DNA of 64,000 nucleotides from Nitrospirillum amazonense. Lineage in GTDB: Bacteria > Pseudomonadota > Alphaproteobacteria > Azospirillales > Azospirillaceae. The DNA lies in contig NZ_VITN01000003.1 of the NCBI RefSeq assembly GCF_007828045.1, forward strand, positions 310,001-374,000. Reading direction: 5' to 3'. Positions within the stretch are counted from its first letter, which is position 1, and each line of letters starts with the position of its first letter. This document shows positions 19,037 to 27,710 of this stretch, piece after piece. The notes under the pieces were generated by a model. It saw only the letters and a program-made list of their open reading frames with translations. It ran no database searches and was not told the DNA's origin. A program made the translations under genes and the position numbers.

Positions 19037-19632
19037 GATTGCACCGCGGCCGGCTGGGGCCGCGTCTCCGTGTTTTGGGTATCGGCCTCGTTATCCAGGT
19101 AGGCCTGCAGGGATTCCACCACCCGGTCCACGGTGTCCTCCGCCGGGCGGTCGCCGCTGTCCACGGTGATGTCGGCCTGGGCGTAGTAGGGGTGGCGCAG
19201 CTCCATCAGCTTGCGCAGGGTTTCACGCGGGTCGCTGTCCTTCAGCAGGGGGCGGTTGCCGCGCCGCGCCGTCCGCTGCACCAGCAGGTCCAACTCCGCC
19301 CGCAGCCAGATGGAATGGGCGCGCTGGCGCACCAGGGCGCGGGTGTCGGCGTCCATGAAGGCGCCGCCGCCGGTGGACAGCACCTGCAGCGGCTGGTCCA
19401 GCAGGCGGGCGATTACCCGGCGTTCCCCCTCGCGGAAGGCGGGCTCGCCATAACGTTCGAAGAATTCAGGGATGCTGCAGCCGGCGGCGCGCTCGATCTC
19501 CTGGTCGGCATCGACGAAGGGCAGGCCCAGGCGGGCGGCCAGGCGTCGGCCGATGCTGGTCTTTCCGGCCCCCATCAGGCCCACCAGGACCAGGGTGCGG
19601 GGCGGGCGCTGGCGCAGCATGGGGCGCATCAC
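19033..19632 (-). CDS. aroK: Shikimate kinase AroK
   Basis: The 199-residue kinase phosphorylates shikimate. Walker [10 protein letters not shown] is near the N-terminus, followed by a DADQEIE segment that binds shikimate, the FREGERRVI motif, STGGGAF and the RPLLKDSDP lid region. Starts at 19632, 19629 and 19620 are possible. The C-terminal 20 residues are extra and poorly ordered. It is first in aroK-aroB; a 413-bp region separates it from the divergent small membrane protein gene. Confidence 0.95.
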   Translation of the reverse strand: MMRPMLRQRPPRTLVLVGLMGAGKTSIGRRLAARLGLPFVDADQEIERAAGCSIPEFFERYGEPAFREGERRVIARLLDQPLQVLSTGGGAFMDADTRALVRQRAHSIWLRAELDLLVQRTARRGNRPLLKDSDPRETLRKLMELRHPYYAQADITVDSGDRPAEDTVDRVVESLQAYLDNEADTQNTETRPQPAAVQS

Positions 19633-20045
19633 CGGTTCCCCCGCAGCGCGGGGGCGGGCACCCGGCGGGTCGGGGTGGCGTTGCGCGCCGGGGGGGCGGA
19701 CGCTACAGTGCCGAGCGCTAACACCATGTTTGCCGTGTCATCCATTCCAGCCGAGACCTGAAAGCCGTGCCCCGTTCCGGGGGTTGTTCTTCATCCCTAG
19801 ACCCGGCCGTCCACCCTGGCCCTGCGGCTTCAGGCGGACTGTCCGGCCCCCGTTTTCCCGTGCCAGTCTGGTGGGCGCCACCACAGGGGGAAACGGTTCG
19901 GGGGGACTGCATAACACAGTCGACCCCGCCTGTCCCTTAACTCCACCGGGGGCTCGTGCACTGCGGCCTTGCTTCAGCCGACATGGTCTCGCAACTTTCT
20001 TTCTGAATTCGCCCTTCCCTATCAGCGATTGATGCCGATCCCACG
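19633..20045. other. 413-bp divergent intergenic region between aroK and a small membrane protein gene
   Basis: I see no convincing gene here. Reading frames that cross it are shadows or have atypical composition. It must contain promoters for both directions, but no clear sigma-70 match stands out. The right end (about 19980-20040) is less GC-rich and sits directly before the small gene at 20046. Confidence 0.5.
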
Positions 20046-20186
20046 ATGAAAAAGCTCCTCCTGATCCTGATCGCCCTGGTTGTCCTTGGCGGTGCCGGCG
20101 CCGCCCTGGTCGTGGCCGCCACCACCTCCCCGGCGCCGTCCGCGCCCACCGAACGGGTGATCTCCAATGACCGCTTCCCGCAGTAA
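20046..20186 (+). CDS. Small single-helix membrane or secreted protein (46 aa)
   Basis: The frame encodes MKKLLLILIALVVLGGAGAA at the N-terminus, a strong membrane or signal segment (about 3-24), then an Ala/Ser/Pro stretch and a hydrophilic tail ending NDRFPQ. It begins with two lysines and overlaps the following secreted-protein gene by 20 bp, which suggests translational coupling. It is too short for automatic calling with a length cut-off. Its function is unknown, and I infer it is a real gene from the good hydrophobic start, the overlap and the GC-rich third positions. Confidence 0.65.
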   Translation: MKKLLLILIALVVLGGAGAALVVAATTSPAPSAPTERVISNDRFPQ

Positions 20187-22029
20187 GGCATTTTGGGGCT
20201 TGGCGCTGATCACCGGCCTGATGACGGCGCCGGTGGCATTCGCGCAAAGCTCTTCCGGGCCCACGCCGCTATGGCCGCAGGGACCGGCGACCTCCCCTAC
20301 CGTCGCGCCCCCGGCTGGAACCGCACCGGCCGGAACCGACACGGCCGCGTCCGGTCCCACTCCCGGTCCTACGCCCGGTCCTACGCCCGGTCCTACGCCC
20401 CTGGGGGCCTACGCGCCGCCCCCGCCGCGCGCCTCCTCCTTCGAAGTCAAGACCCTGGCGGCGGTCACGCCGGATGGGGGCGGCTTGCTGGACGCGGGGC
20501 AGGGTGGCCTGGGCCAGGCGCTGTGGGCGGACAGTCCGCGCGGCCTGGTGGACAGGGCGCTGGCCTCGCTGCCGCAGTCCAGCCCCTCGCCGGCCGTGCG
20601 CGCCCTGCTGGGCCGGGTGCTGATGTCCTCCGGCACCGCGCCGCAGGCGGGTAAGGACGCGCGCAATTTCCTGGGCCTTCGGCTGGAACGCCTGGCCCTG
20701 CTGGGCGATGGCAAGCACGCCGACGCCATGGCCACCCTGCCCACGGCGCTGGACGATGCCGGCGGGGCGGAGGCCTGGGCCCGCCTGTCACTGCTGACCG
20801 GCGACGGTGCCGCCTGCGACCAGATGGCCGACCTGCAGAAGCGCTTCAGCGACGGCGAGATCCAGATGCTGGGCGTCGTCTGCCAGGTGCGTGGCGGCTC
20901 CACCGACAACATCATGTTCTCGCTGGACATCATGCGGGAACAGGGCGTGAAGGACGACGGCTTCTCCCGCCTCGCCGAAGTGGCGGCCGGTGGGCAGAAG
21001 GGCGCCCTCAAGGGCTTCACTGCCGTGTCGGCCGAGGCGGTGGCGCTGGCCCGCGCCATGAACCGGGGCCTGCCGGCGGAGGTGCCGTCGGCGCAGATCC
21101 TGGCGCTGAACCCCGCGGCGGCGGCGGCGGTGGCCGACCTGCCCGACACGGCGGCGGCGCTGAAGCTTGCGGCGGGCGACCGCGCCGCCAGCTATGGCAC
21201 CCTGCCGCCGGCGGCGCTGGCCCCCCTCTACAAGGCGGCCAAGGTCAGCCCGAACGACCTGAAGAACGCCGTGGGCGTGGCGGACAAGCGCCAGGGCGCC
21301 GACCAGCGCGCCATCCTGTACCAGGCCCTGACGGGGGAGACGATCCCGTCGCTGAAGGGGGCCATCCTGGCCAAGGCGGTGGACGTCAGCGACCCGGCCC
21401 TGCTGGCCGGTGCCTGGGGCGACCTGTTGGCCCAGGAGCTGGAAGGGCTGGCCCCCGGGCCGGCGCTGAAGGATTTGGCCCCGGCCGCCACCCGCCTGCT
21501 GCTGCTGCAGAACCGGCGCGACCTGGCCCAGCCGTGGTTCGAGCTGGCCCGCCAGTCGGCGCAAGACGCCAAGGAAGGCAAGCCGCTTCAGGCCTACCTG
21601 CGCCTGGTGCCCCTGGCCGTGCTGGGCGGCCTGCTGCCCAGCGACGGCGCCAACTGGGCCCAGTGGCTGGACGCGGTGAAGGCGGATGCCGACGCCCCGT
21701 CCCGCCTGCGTGCCGCCTCCATCCTGGCATTGCTGACCGCGGCGGGGGAGAAGGTGGATCCGCTGCTGCTGGCCCGCACGGCGCCGGTGGTCGAGGCGCC
21801 GGGGGTGATCCCCGACGCCGCGTCGTGGTTGCGCCTGGACCAGTCGGTCACCGTGCCCCGGCGGGGCGAGGTGGCGGTGCTGGCCCTGGCGGAACTGGCG
21901 GACGCCGGTCCCGCCGCCACCACGCCAACGGTCACGGCCCATGCCCTGTCGGCGCTGACCGGCGTTGGCCTGAAGGACGACGCCCGGCGCCTGGCGCTGG
22001 AGGCGGTGGCCGTCCTGGCTGGGCCGTAA
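20167..22029 (+). CDS. Large secreted protein of unknown function, Ala-rich
   Basis: The 620-residue protein has a Sec signal peptide (cleavage near AFA at 24-26) and a Pro/Thr-rich linker with four GPTP units at about 63-78 encoded by a perfect 12-bp tandem repeat. A long, mostly helical Ala/Leu-rich body follows with repeated two-helix units (for example SPAVRALLGRVLMSSG and EAWARLSLLTGDGAACDQM), resembling degenerate TPR or HEAT solenoids. No catalytic motif is visible. It lies between the small membrane protein and xerD, six bases before the latter's ATG. I infer a periplasmic scaffold or binding role only from the repeat architecture. Confidence 0.8.
   Translation: MTASRSKAFWGLALITGLMTAPVAFAQSSSGPTPLWPQGPATSPTVAPPAGTAPAGTDTAASGPTPGPTPGPTPGPTPLGAYAPPPPRASSFEVKTLAAVTPDGGGLLDAGQGGLGQALWADSPRGLVDRALASLPQSSPSPAVRALLGRVLMSSGTAPQAGKDARNFLGLRLERLALLGDGKHADAMATLPTALDDAGGAEAWARLSLLTGDGAACDQMADLQKRFSDGEIQMLGVVCQVRGGSTDNIMFSLDIMREQGVKDDGFSRLAEVAAGGQKGALKGFTAVSAEAVALARAMNRGLPAEVPSAQILALNPAAAAAVADLPDTAAALKLAAGDRAASYGTLPPAALAPLYKAAKVSPNDLKNAVGVADKRQGADQRAILYQALTGETIPSLKGAILAKAVDVSDPALLAGAWGDLLAQELEGLAPGPALKDLAPAATRLLLLQNRRDLAQPWFELARQSAQDAKEGKPLQAYLRLVPLAVLGGLLPSDGANWAQWLDAVKADADAPSRLRAASILALLTAAGEKVDPLLLARTAPVVEAPGVIPDAASWLRLDQSVTVPRRGEVAVLALAELADAGPAATTPTVTAHALSALTGVGLKDDARRLALEAVAVLAGP
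20353..20403 (+). repeat. 12-bp tandem repeat coding GPTP
   Basis: The unit GGTCCTACGCCC is repeated almost perfectly about four times and encodes Gly-Pro-Thr-Pro units just after the signal peptide of the 20167 gene. Such in-frame repeats can change copy number by slippage and so alter linker length. Confidence 0.9.
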
Positions 22030-22034
22030 CGGCC

Positions 22035-23078
22035 ATGGCGCCGCGCATCCCGAAGGGTGAGGCCGCCGGGGGCGCGCCGAAAAAACGCTCCCCCGGCCGG
22101 CCGCGCGGCGCCACCCTGGCCTTGCCGCCGGGGGTGGACGCTTTCCTGGACATGCTGGTGGCGGAACGGGGGGCGGCGGCCAACACCCGCGACGCCTACC
22201 GCCGCGACCTGGTGGACGCCGCCCGCTTCATCGCGGGCCAAAAAGGCGGCAAGGGGCCCGCTCTGGACCAGGCGGGCACCGACGATTTGCGCGCCTACCT
22301 GGACCATCTGGGCCGCGACGGCACCCAGGCGGCGGTGCGCACCGTGGCCCGCCGCCTGTCGGCCCTGCGCCAGTACTACAAGTTCCTGGTGTCGGAAGGA
22401 CGGCGCGACATCGATCCGGCCGCCGTGCTGGATGGCCCGCGCCTGGGCCGCCCCCTGCCCAAAATTTTGTCCGAGGACGACGTCGGCCGCATGCTGGACA
22501 CGGCGGCGGCCCAGGGCGGGGCGGAAGGGTTGCGCCTGGCGGCCCTGCTGGAACTGCTCTACGCCACGGGCCTGCGCGTTTCCGAACTGGTGGGCCTGCC
22601 GCTGTCGGCCTTCAGCCGCGATGGCCGGGTGCTGGTGGTCAAGGGCAAGGGCGGGAAGGAACGCATGGTGCCCCTGTCTCCCCCGGCCCGGGACGCGCTG
22701 GCGGCCTACCTGCCCCACCGCGCCGCCTTCTTCTCCCCCGGGCGGGAGGCCAGGCAGGCCAGCCTGCTGTTCCCCTCGCGCAGTTCCGGCGGCACGCTGA
22801 CCCGCCAGCGCTTCGGCCAACTGCTGAAGGATTTGGCGCTGGCCGCCGGCCTGGACCCGGCCAAGGTCAGCCCCCACGTGCTGCGCCACGCCTTCGCCAC
22901 CCACCTGCTGGACCATGGCGCCGATTTGCGCTCGGTCCAGAAGATGCTGGGCCACGCCGACATCGGCACCACCCAAATCTATACCCACGTGGTGGGCGAA
23001 CGGCTGCGCCGCACGGTGGAGGACCACCACCCTCTCGCCAAGGGAAACCCTGGGGGTCGCGGCCCACGCAAGGGGTAG
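22035..23078 (+). CDS. xerD: Tyrosine recombinase XerD
   Basis: The 347-residue protein is a site-specific tyrosine recombinase that resolves chromosome dimers at dif. The N-terminal SAM-like core-binding domain spans about 33-125. The catalytic residues are R181 (TGLRVSE), K205 (VKGKG), H281 and R284 (HVLRHAFATHLL), H307 (LGHADI) and Y316 (QIYTHV). An extra basic N-terminal 30 residues precede the usual start. ATG 22035 is used although the frame is open upstream. It follows the secreted-protein gene closely, so the two are probably cotranscribed. The usual partner XerC is not in the window. Confidence 0.93.
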   Translation: MAPRIPKGEAAGGAPKKRSPGRPRGATLALPPGVDAFLDMLVAERGAAANTRDAYRRDLVDAARFIAGQKGGKGPALDQAGTDDLRAYLDHLGRDGTQAAVRTVARRLSALRQYYKFLVSEGRRDIDPAAVLDGPRLGRPLPKILSEDDVGRMLDTAAAQGGAEGLRLAALLELLYATGLRVSELVGLPLSAFSRDGRVLVVKGKGGKERMVPLSPPARDALAAYLPHRAAFFSPGREARQASLLFPSRSSGGTLTRQRFGQLLKDLALAAGLDPAKVSPHVLRHAFATHLLDHGADLRSVQKMLGHADIGTTQIYTHVVGERLRRTVEDHHPLAKGNPGGRGPRKG

Positions 23079-23177
23079 GCGCAAGATGCGGGTCTCGATA
23101 GCGCTGGCCCCTGACCCGCGCTCATGGTAATCAGCCGCCTTCGACCTTAGTGCGGCCCGCCCCCCGGCGCCGCACCT

Positions 23178-23195
23178 CTTACAAGCAGTTGTAAG
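23178..23195 (+). promoter_or_regulatory. Inverted repeat immediately before accA start
   Basis: CTTACAA (23178-23184), a four-base spacer and TTGTAAG (23189-23195) make a perfect seven-base inverted repeat ending eight bases before the accA ATG, where a ribosome-binding site would be. No canonical Shine-Dalgarno sequence is present. It could be a protein operator or an mRNA hairpin controlling accA translation. Confidence 0.4.
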
Positions 23196-23203
23196 CCGAA
23201 CCC

Positions 23204-24157
23204 ATGCATTTCCTTGAATTTGAAAAGCCGATCGCCGAACTCGAAGGCAAGATCGATGAACTCCGCCACCTGTCCGATGGCGGCGGTCTCAACATCGCCG
23301 ACGAGGTCCGCAAGCTTGAGGACAAGGTCGATAAGCTGCTGCGCTCGACCTACGCCAAGCTGACGCCGGCCCAGAAGGTCCAGGTGGCGCGCCATCCCAA
23401 CCGGCCGCACTGCCTGGATTACATCAACGCCCTGATCACCGATTTCACCCCGCTGGCGGGGGACCGCGTGTTCGGCGAGGATCGCGCCATCGTCGGCGGC
23501 CTGGGCCGTTTCCGCGGCCGGTCGATGGTGGTCATCGGCCAGGAAAAGGGCCACGACACCGACACCCGCATCCGGCACAACTTCGGCTCGGCCAAGCCGG
23601 AAGGCTACCGCAAGTCCCAGCGCCTGCTGGAACTGGCCAGCCGCTTCAACCTGCCGGTCATCACCCTGGTGGATACGGCCGGCGCCTATCCCGGCGTGGG
23701 CGCGGAAGAGCGCGGCCAGGCGGAGGCCATCGCCAAGTCCATCGAGACCTGCCTGCGCGCCCGCGTTCCCATCGTCTCCGCCGTCATCGGTGAAGGCGGT
23801 TCGGGCGGCGCCATCGCCATCGCCACGGCCGACCGCGTGCTGATGCTGGAACACTCGATCTACTCCGTCATCTCGCCGGAAGGCTGCTCGGGCATCCTGT
23901 GGCGCACCAACACCAACGCCGCCGACGCGGCCGCGGCCCTGCGCCTGACCGCCCAGGACCTGAAGGAACTGGGCGTCATCGACCGCATCGTCATGGAGCC
24001 CATCGGCGGCGCGCACCGCCGGCGCGAGGAAACCATCCTGGCGCTGGGCAATGCCATCGACGACAGCCTGGATTCCATGCGCGGCCAGGACGGCGGCACC
24101 CTGATCGCCCGCCGCCGCGAGAAGTACCTGAGCATGGGCCAGAAGGGCCTGGGGTAA
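23204..24157 (+). CDS. accA: Acetyl-CoA carboxylase carboxyltransferase subunit alpha AccA
   Basis: The 317-residue protein is the alpha subunit of carboxyltransferase, which moves the carboxyl group from biotin to acetyl-CoA in the first step of fatty acid synthesis. It has the standard start [21 protein letters not shown], then [13 protein letters not shown], the GFG-type crotonase-fold core ([23 protein letters not shown]) and [33 protein letters not shown]. Length is normal for the family. It is followed by a strong terminator. Confidence 0.97.
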   Translation: MHFLEFEKPIAELEGKIDELRHLSDGGGLNIADEVRKLEDKVDKLLRSTYAKLTPAQKVQVARHPNRPHCLDYINALITDFTPLAGDRVFGEDRAIVGGLGRFRGRSMVVIGQEKGHDTDTRIRHNFGSAKPEGYRKSQRLLELASRFNLPVITLVDTAGAYPGVGAEERGQAEAIAKSIETCLRARVPIVSAVIGEGGSGGAIAIATADRVLMLEHSIYSVISPEGCSGILWRTNTNAADAAAALRLTAQDLKELGVIDRIVMEPIGGAHRRREETILALGNAIDDSLDSMRGQDGGTLIARRREKYLSMGQKGLG

Positions 24158-24204
24158 GACTGCCGGAAGGGCCTGGGCTGAGGCTGGGCGCTCGCATGAA
24201 CGAG

Positions 24205-24238
24205 AAAGGGCGCTTCCCGCTGTGGAGGCGCCCTTTTT
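24205..24238 (+). terminator. Rho-independent terminator of accA
   Basis: A nine-base stem AAAGGGCGC/GCGCCCTTT (24205-24213, 24228-24236) runs straight into TTTTT. Confidence 0.9.
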
Positions 24239-24363
24239 GCCATGCGCAGTGTCCGCCGCCGATCAGGGAGCAAAAACCCGAGACTTATCCCCGGCGCTGT
24301 CGCCGGTGACAGGGGCGTGGGCCCCGGGGGCCGGCGGACCGAAAGGGGTTGGGGGAACCCCAA

Positions 24364-24669
24364 CTAGCTGCGCAGCACCAGGCGGGAGCAACCGCCGCCG
24401 GCCGGCTGCACGTCGCTGGCCAGCCCCGCCAGGGTCAGCATGGCCTGCACATCCAGGATGGTGTCCGTGGACCGGGTCAGGGTCAGGCTGACGTTGCGGC
24501 ACCCCATCTTCCGAAAGCGCGTGACCGCGTCCAGGATTTGGCGGGCGGGGGCGACGGAGGAACGGGACTGGGGCGGCGGAATATCGAAGGTGCTGGGGGT
24601 GGCGGCCATCACGGCGGCGGCCATGCCGGGTTCCGGATTGGGGGCTCCGGTCGCCTCATGCGGATGCAT
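24364..24669 (-). CDS. Small hypothetical protein (101 aa)
   Basis: A minus-strand frame has a good ribosome-binding sequence (AGGGA eight bases before the ATG). The first 40 residues are low-complexity; the last 60 (AVTRFRKMGCRNVSLTLTRSTDTILDVQAMLTLAGLASDVQ...) look like a small alpha/beta domain. Overlapping plus-strand frames have poorer composition. I do not recognise it. It lies alone between accA and asd. Confidence 0.5.
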   Translation of the reverse strand: MHPHEATGAPNPEPGMAAAVMAATPSTFDIPPPQSRSSVAPARQILDAVTRFRKMGCRNVSLTLTRSTDTILDVQAMLTLAGLASDVQPAGGGCSRLVLRS

Positions 24670-24831
24670 GCGAGGTCCCTGGTTGGGGTTCGCCCGGGAA
24701 CGACCCCGGACAACCAGGATATTGCGACCAATTGAGGCTTTTCCGCGACCGTAAAGTTGGGCCTGCGGCCGATTTTTCCATGAGGGTGAGGCCGACCTGG
24801 CCCCATCAGGTTATCGCTACCCCAAAAGGAT

Positions 24832-24860
24832 GGGGCCGCCGGTATTTCATCGGCGGCCCC
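24832..24860 (-). terminator. Terminator downstream of asd
   Basis: A perfect nine-base stem GGGGCCGCC/GGCGGCCCC (24832-24840, 24852-24860) lies about 20 bp past the asd stop. On the minus strand it is followed by ATCCTTTTGG, a modest U-rich tract. Confidence 0.7.
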
Positions 24861-24880
24861 TCTCATGGGACGAACCGTTC

Positions 24881-25885
24881 TTACAGCAACTCGGCGATCT
24901 GCACGGCGTTCAGCGCGGCGCCCTTCAGCAGCTGGTCGCCAGCGACGAACAGCTGGATGGAGCGGCCGCTGGGGTCGCTGATGTCTTGGCGGATGCGGCC
25001 CACCAGGATGTCGCCCTGGCCGGAGGCGTCCACCGGCATGGGGAAGTAGTTCTTCTCCGCGTCGTCGACGATGCGCACGCCCGGGGCGGTGGCCAGGATG
25101 TCCTTCACCTCCGCCGGGGTGATGGGCCGCTCGAACTCCACGGTCAGCGCCTCGGAATGGGCGCGCAGCACGGGCACGCGCACGCAGGTGGCGGAGATGC
25201 GGATGTCGGCGTCGCCGAAGATCTTCCACGTCTCCTTCACCATCTTCATCTCTTCCTCGTTATAGCCGTTGGCCGGGTCGACCTTGGCGTTGTGGCTGAA
25301 GAGGTTGAAGGCGTAGGGGTGCGGCAGCACGGTGGGGGTGAAGGGCTTGCCCTCCAGATAGGCCCGCGTGCCCTCGCGCAGCTCTTCCATGGCGGCGGCG
25401 CCGGCGCCCGACGCCGCCTGGTAGGTGGCGGCGATGAAGCGGGTGATGCGGTTCTTCACGTGCAGGGGCCACAACGGGACCAGCGCGATGATGGTGGAGC
25501 AGTTGGGGTTGGCGATGATGCCCCGGTGCTGCTTCACCGCCTCCGGGTTCACCTCCGGCACCACCAGGGGAACGGTCGGGTCCTGGCGGAAGGCGCTGGA
25601 ATTATCGACGACGACGGCGCCGGCCTTGACGGCGATGGGGCCGTAGACCTTGGAGATGGAGCCGCCGGCGGAGAACAGGGCGATGTTGACGCCGTCGAAG
25701 CTGTTCTCATCCAGGGCCTGGATGGTGATCTCCTTGCCTTTGAAGGTCATGGTCTTGCCGGCTGACCGGGCCGACGCCAGCAGGCGCAGCTCCGACAGGG
25801 GGAAATCACGCTGCTCCAGGCACTCAAGCAGCTCGACGCCAACGGCGCCGGTAGCGCCGACGATGGCAACGACGGGCAAGGCCAT
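24881..25885 (-). CDS. asd: Aspartate-semialdehyde dehydrogenase
   Basis: The 334-residue enzyme reduces aspartyl phosphate to aspartate semialdehyde for lysine, diaminopimelate, methionine and threonine synthesis. The N-terminal VAIVGATGAVGVELLE binds NADP, the catalytic cysteine is C129 in ANPNCSTI, and the substrate-binding ATYQAASGAGAAAMEEL and VPVLRAHSEALTVEFE segments are present. It stands alone with its own terminator. Repeat copy D lies upstream. Confidence 0.96.
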   Translation of the reverse strand: MALPVVAIVGATGAVGVELLECLEQRDFPLSELRLLASARSAGKTMTFKGKEITIQALDENSFDGVNIALFSAGGSISKVYGPIAVKAGAVVVDNSSAFRQDPTVPLVVPEVNPEAVKQHRGIIANPNCSTIIALVPLWPLHVKNRITRFIAATYQAASGAGAAAMEELREGTRAYLEGKPFTPTVLPHPYAFNLFSHNAKVDPANGYNEEEMKMVKETWKIFGDADIRISATCVRVPVLRAHSEALTVEFERPITPAEVKDILATAPGVRIVDDAEKNYFPMPVDASGQGDILVGRIRQDISDPSGRSIQLFVAGDQLLKGAALNAVQIAELL

Positions 25886-26047
25886 GACCTAAATCCTCAA
25901 AGGCGAAGGGTGAAACATTTGGAACGAGAGGCGCCATCCTCTTGTTCGTTTCGTACCCGCGTCAAGCGGACGACTCGCAGGGCTGCCTTGTGGCCAAGGC
26001 CGCGCCGCGCAAGTTTTGGTTAGGGTGCCGCGCCACGCCGCGCCACC

Positions 26048-26163
26048 AGCAGCCCTCATGCCGCTGTAGACCGCGACCGCGGTCGCCGGAAGTTTTCGGG
26101 GAACGCAGTGGACTGAAAACTGAGGAAGCCAAGCGGCCGGACGGCCGCACCCGGCGCCTGAGG
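26048..26163 (-). repeat. Dispersed intergenic repeat, copy D (about 115 bp)
   Basis: On the minus strand it reads CCTCAGGCGCCGGG, then CTTGGCTTCCTCAGTTTTCAG, TCCACTGC, TTCCCCGAAAACTTCCGG, CGACCGCGGTCGCGG and ends CTACAGCGGCATGAG. It shares the ordered blocks and the tail with copy A. It begins only seven bases beyond the ubiB stop codon, on the same strand as ubiB. It occupies most of the 284-bp ubiB-asd gap. Confidence 0.75.
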
Positions 26164-26169
26164 GACGAC

Positions 26170-27708
26170 TTAACGCAAGGCCAGGACGGTGACGGCCACG
26201 GTCAGCGCGATGATGGCGGCCCATTGCCAGCCGCCCCGGCCACGCCCCAAGCGGGTGGCCAGGTCGTCGATGCTGCGCGGGTCGATGGGCAGGCCGCCTT
26301 TGTCCAGGTGCTCCGCCAGCCGGTCGGCATGGCGCAGCAACAGGGGCAGCTTATGCGCGGTGGCGCTCAGGTTGCGCACCGCCTCGGCCAGGCGCGCCTC
26401 CGGCCCCCGGTTCTCCCGCATCCATTCCTCGATCAGGGGGCGGGCCACTTCCCACATGTTCAGCTTGGGGTTCAGGGCGCGGCCCACCCCTTCCGCCGTC
26501 AGCATGCTTTTCTGCAGCAGCAGCAGCTGGGGCTGGGTTTCCATCTCGAACTGCTCGGTCACGGCGAACAGCTGGGCCAGCAGCCGGCCGACGGAGATGT
26601 CGTGCAGGGGCTTGTTGTGTACCTGCTCGCCGATGGCGCGGGCCGCCTGCATGAACAGCTCGCGCGACTGGTGGGCGGGGACATAGCCGGCATCGAAATG
26701 CACATCGGCCACCAGGCGATAGTCGCGGTTCAGGAAGCCCAGCAGCATGTCGGCCAGGAACAGCCGCGTCTGCCGGTCCAGCCGGCCCATGATGCCGAAA
26801 TCCACCGGGGCCAGATGGCCGGACATGTTGACGAACATGTTCCCCGGGTGCAGGTCGGCATGGAAGAAGCCATCGCGGAACACCTGGTTGAAAAAGGAAT
26901 TGGCCGCCTGGCGCAGCACGTCGTCAGGGTCGAAGCCGGCGGCGCGGATGGCGTCCACCTGGTCCACGGGGATGCCGTGGATACGGTCGATGGTCAGCAC
27001 CCGCTGGCTGGTGCGGTCCCAATCCACCCTGGGGATGTTGAAGGTGACGTCGCCCTTGAAATTGTCGGCCAGTTCCGAGGCGGCACTGGCTTCCATGCGC
27101 AGGTCCATCTCCATGCGCACGGTCTCGGCGAAGGTTTCCACCACCTCCACCGGCTTCAGCCGCTTCAGGCGGGGCAGGACGCGCACGGCCAGGCCGGCCA
27201 GCCAGAACATCAGGTCGATGTCGCGGCGGAAGGCCAGCTCCACGCCGGGGCGCAGCACCTTCACCGCCACCTCCTTGCCCTCCGCCGTCACGGCGAAATG
27301 CACCTGGGCGATGCTGGCGGCGGCCACCGACTCGGGCTCGAAGCTCTGGAAAATCTCACCCAGCGGGCGGCCCAGCTGCTCCTCGATGATGGCCACGGCC
27401 TGGGGCGTGGGGAAGGGGGGCAGGCGGTCGCGCAGCAGGGCCAGGTCTTCGGCCACGGCGTCGCCCACCAGATCGGACCGGGTGGACAGCGCTTGGCCCA
27501 GCTTGATGAAGCTGGGGCCCAGCTCCTGGATGGCGGCCGCCAGGCGCTGGCCCTTGCGGCCGGGCGCGCGGTTGTTGTTCATCAGGCGCAGAATCAGGGC
27601 CACGCCCGGCGCCACGTCGCGGAACTCCTCCGGGAACAGGGCGCCATGCCGGCCCAGCGTACGCCCGATGATGTACAGGCGGCGCAGGTTGCGCAGGATG
27701 CGGAGCAT
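26170..27708 (-). CDS. ubiB: Ubiquinone biosynthesis kinase-like protein UbiB
   Basis: The 512-residue atypical kinase (ABC1/ADCK/UbiB family) supports ubiquinone synthesis. The family-specific KxGQ motif is at 69-72 (FIKLGQ), with the ALA-rich loop (AAASIAQVHFA), the catalytic FFHADLHPGNMFV and the metal-binding VDFGIMG. Two C-terminal hydrophobic segments anchor it to the membrane. ATG 27708 lies two bases after the ubiE stop, so the genes are co-translated. Confidence 0.95.
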   Translation of the reverse strand: MLRILRNLRRLYIIGRTLGRHGALFPEEFRDVAPGVALILRLMNNNRAPGRKGQRLAAAIQELGPSFIKLGQALSTRSDLVGDAVAEDLALLRDRLPPFPTPQAVAIIEEQLGRPLGEIFQSFEPESVAAASIAQVHFAVTAEGKEVAVKVLRPGVELAFRRDIDLMFWLAGLAVRVLPRLKRLKPVEVVETFAETVRMEMDLRMEASAASELADNFKGDVTFNIPRVDWDRTSQRVLTIDRIHGIPVDQVDAIRAAGFDPDDVLRQAANSFFNQVFRDGFFHADLHPGNMFVNMSGHLAPVDFGIMGRLDRQTRLFLADMLLGFLNRDYRLVADVHFDAGYVPAHQSRELFMQAARAIGEQVHNKPLHDISVGRLLAQLFAVTEQFEMETQPQLLLLQKSMLTAEGVGRALNPKLNMWEVARPLIEEWMRENRGPEARLAEAVRNLSATAHKLPLLLRHADRLAEHLDKGGLPIDPRSIDDLATRLGRGRGGWQWAAIIALTVAVTVLALR

Positions 27709-27710
27709 GG

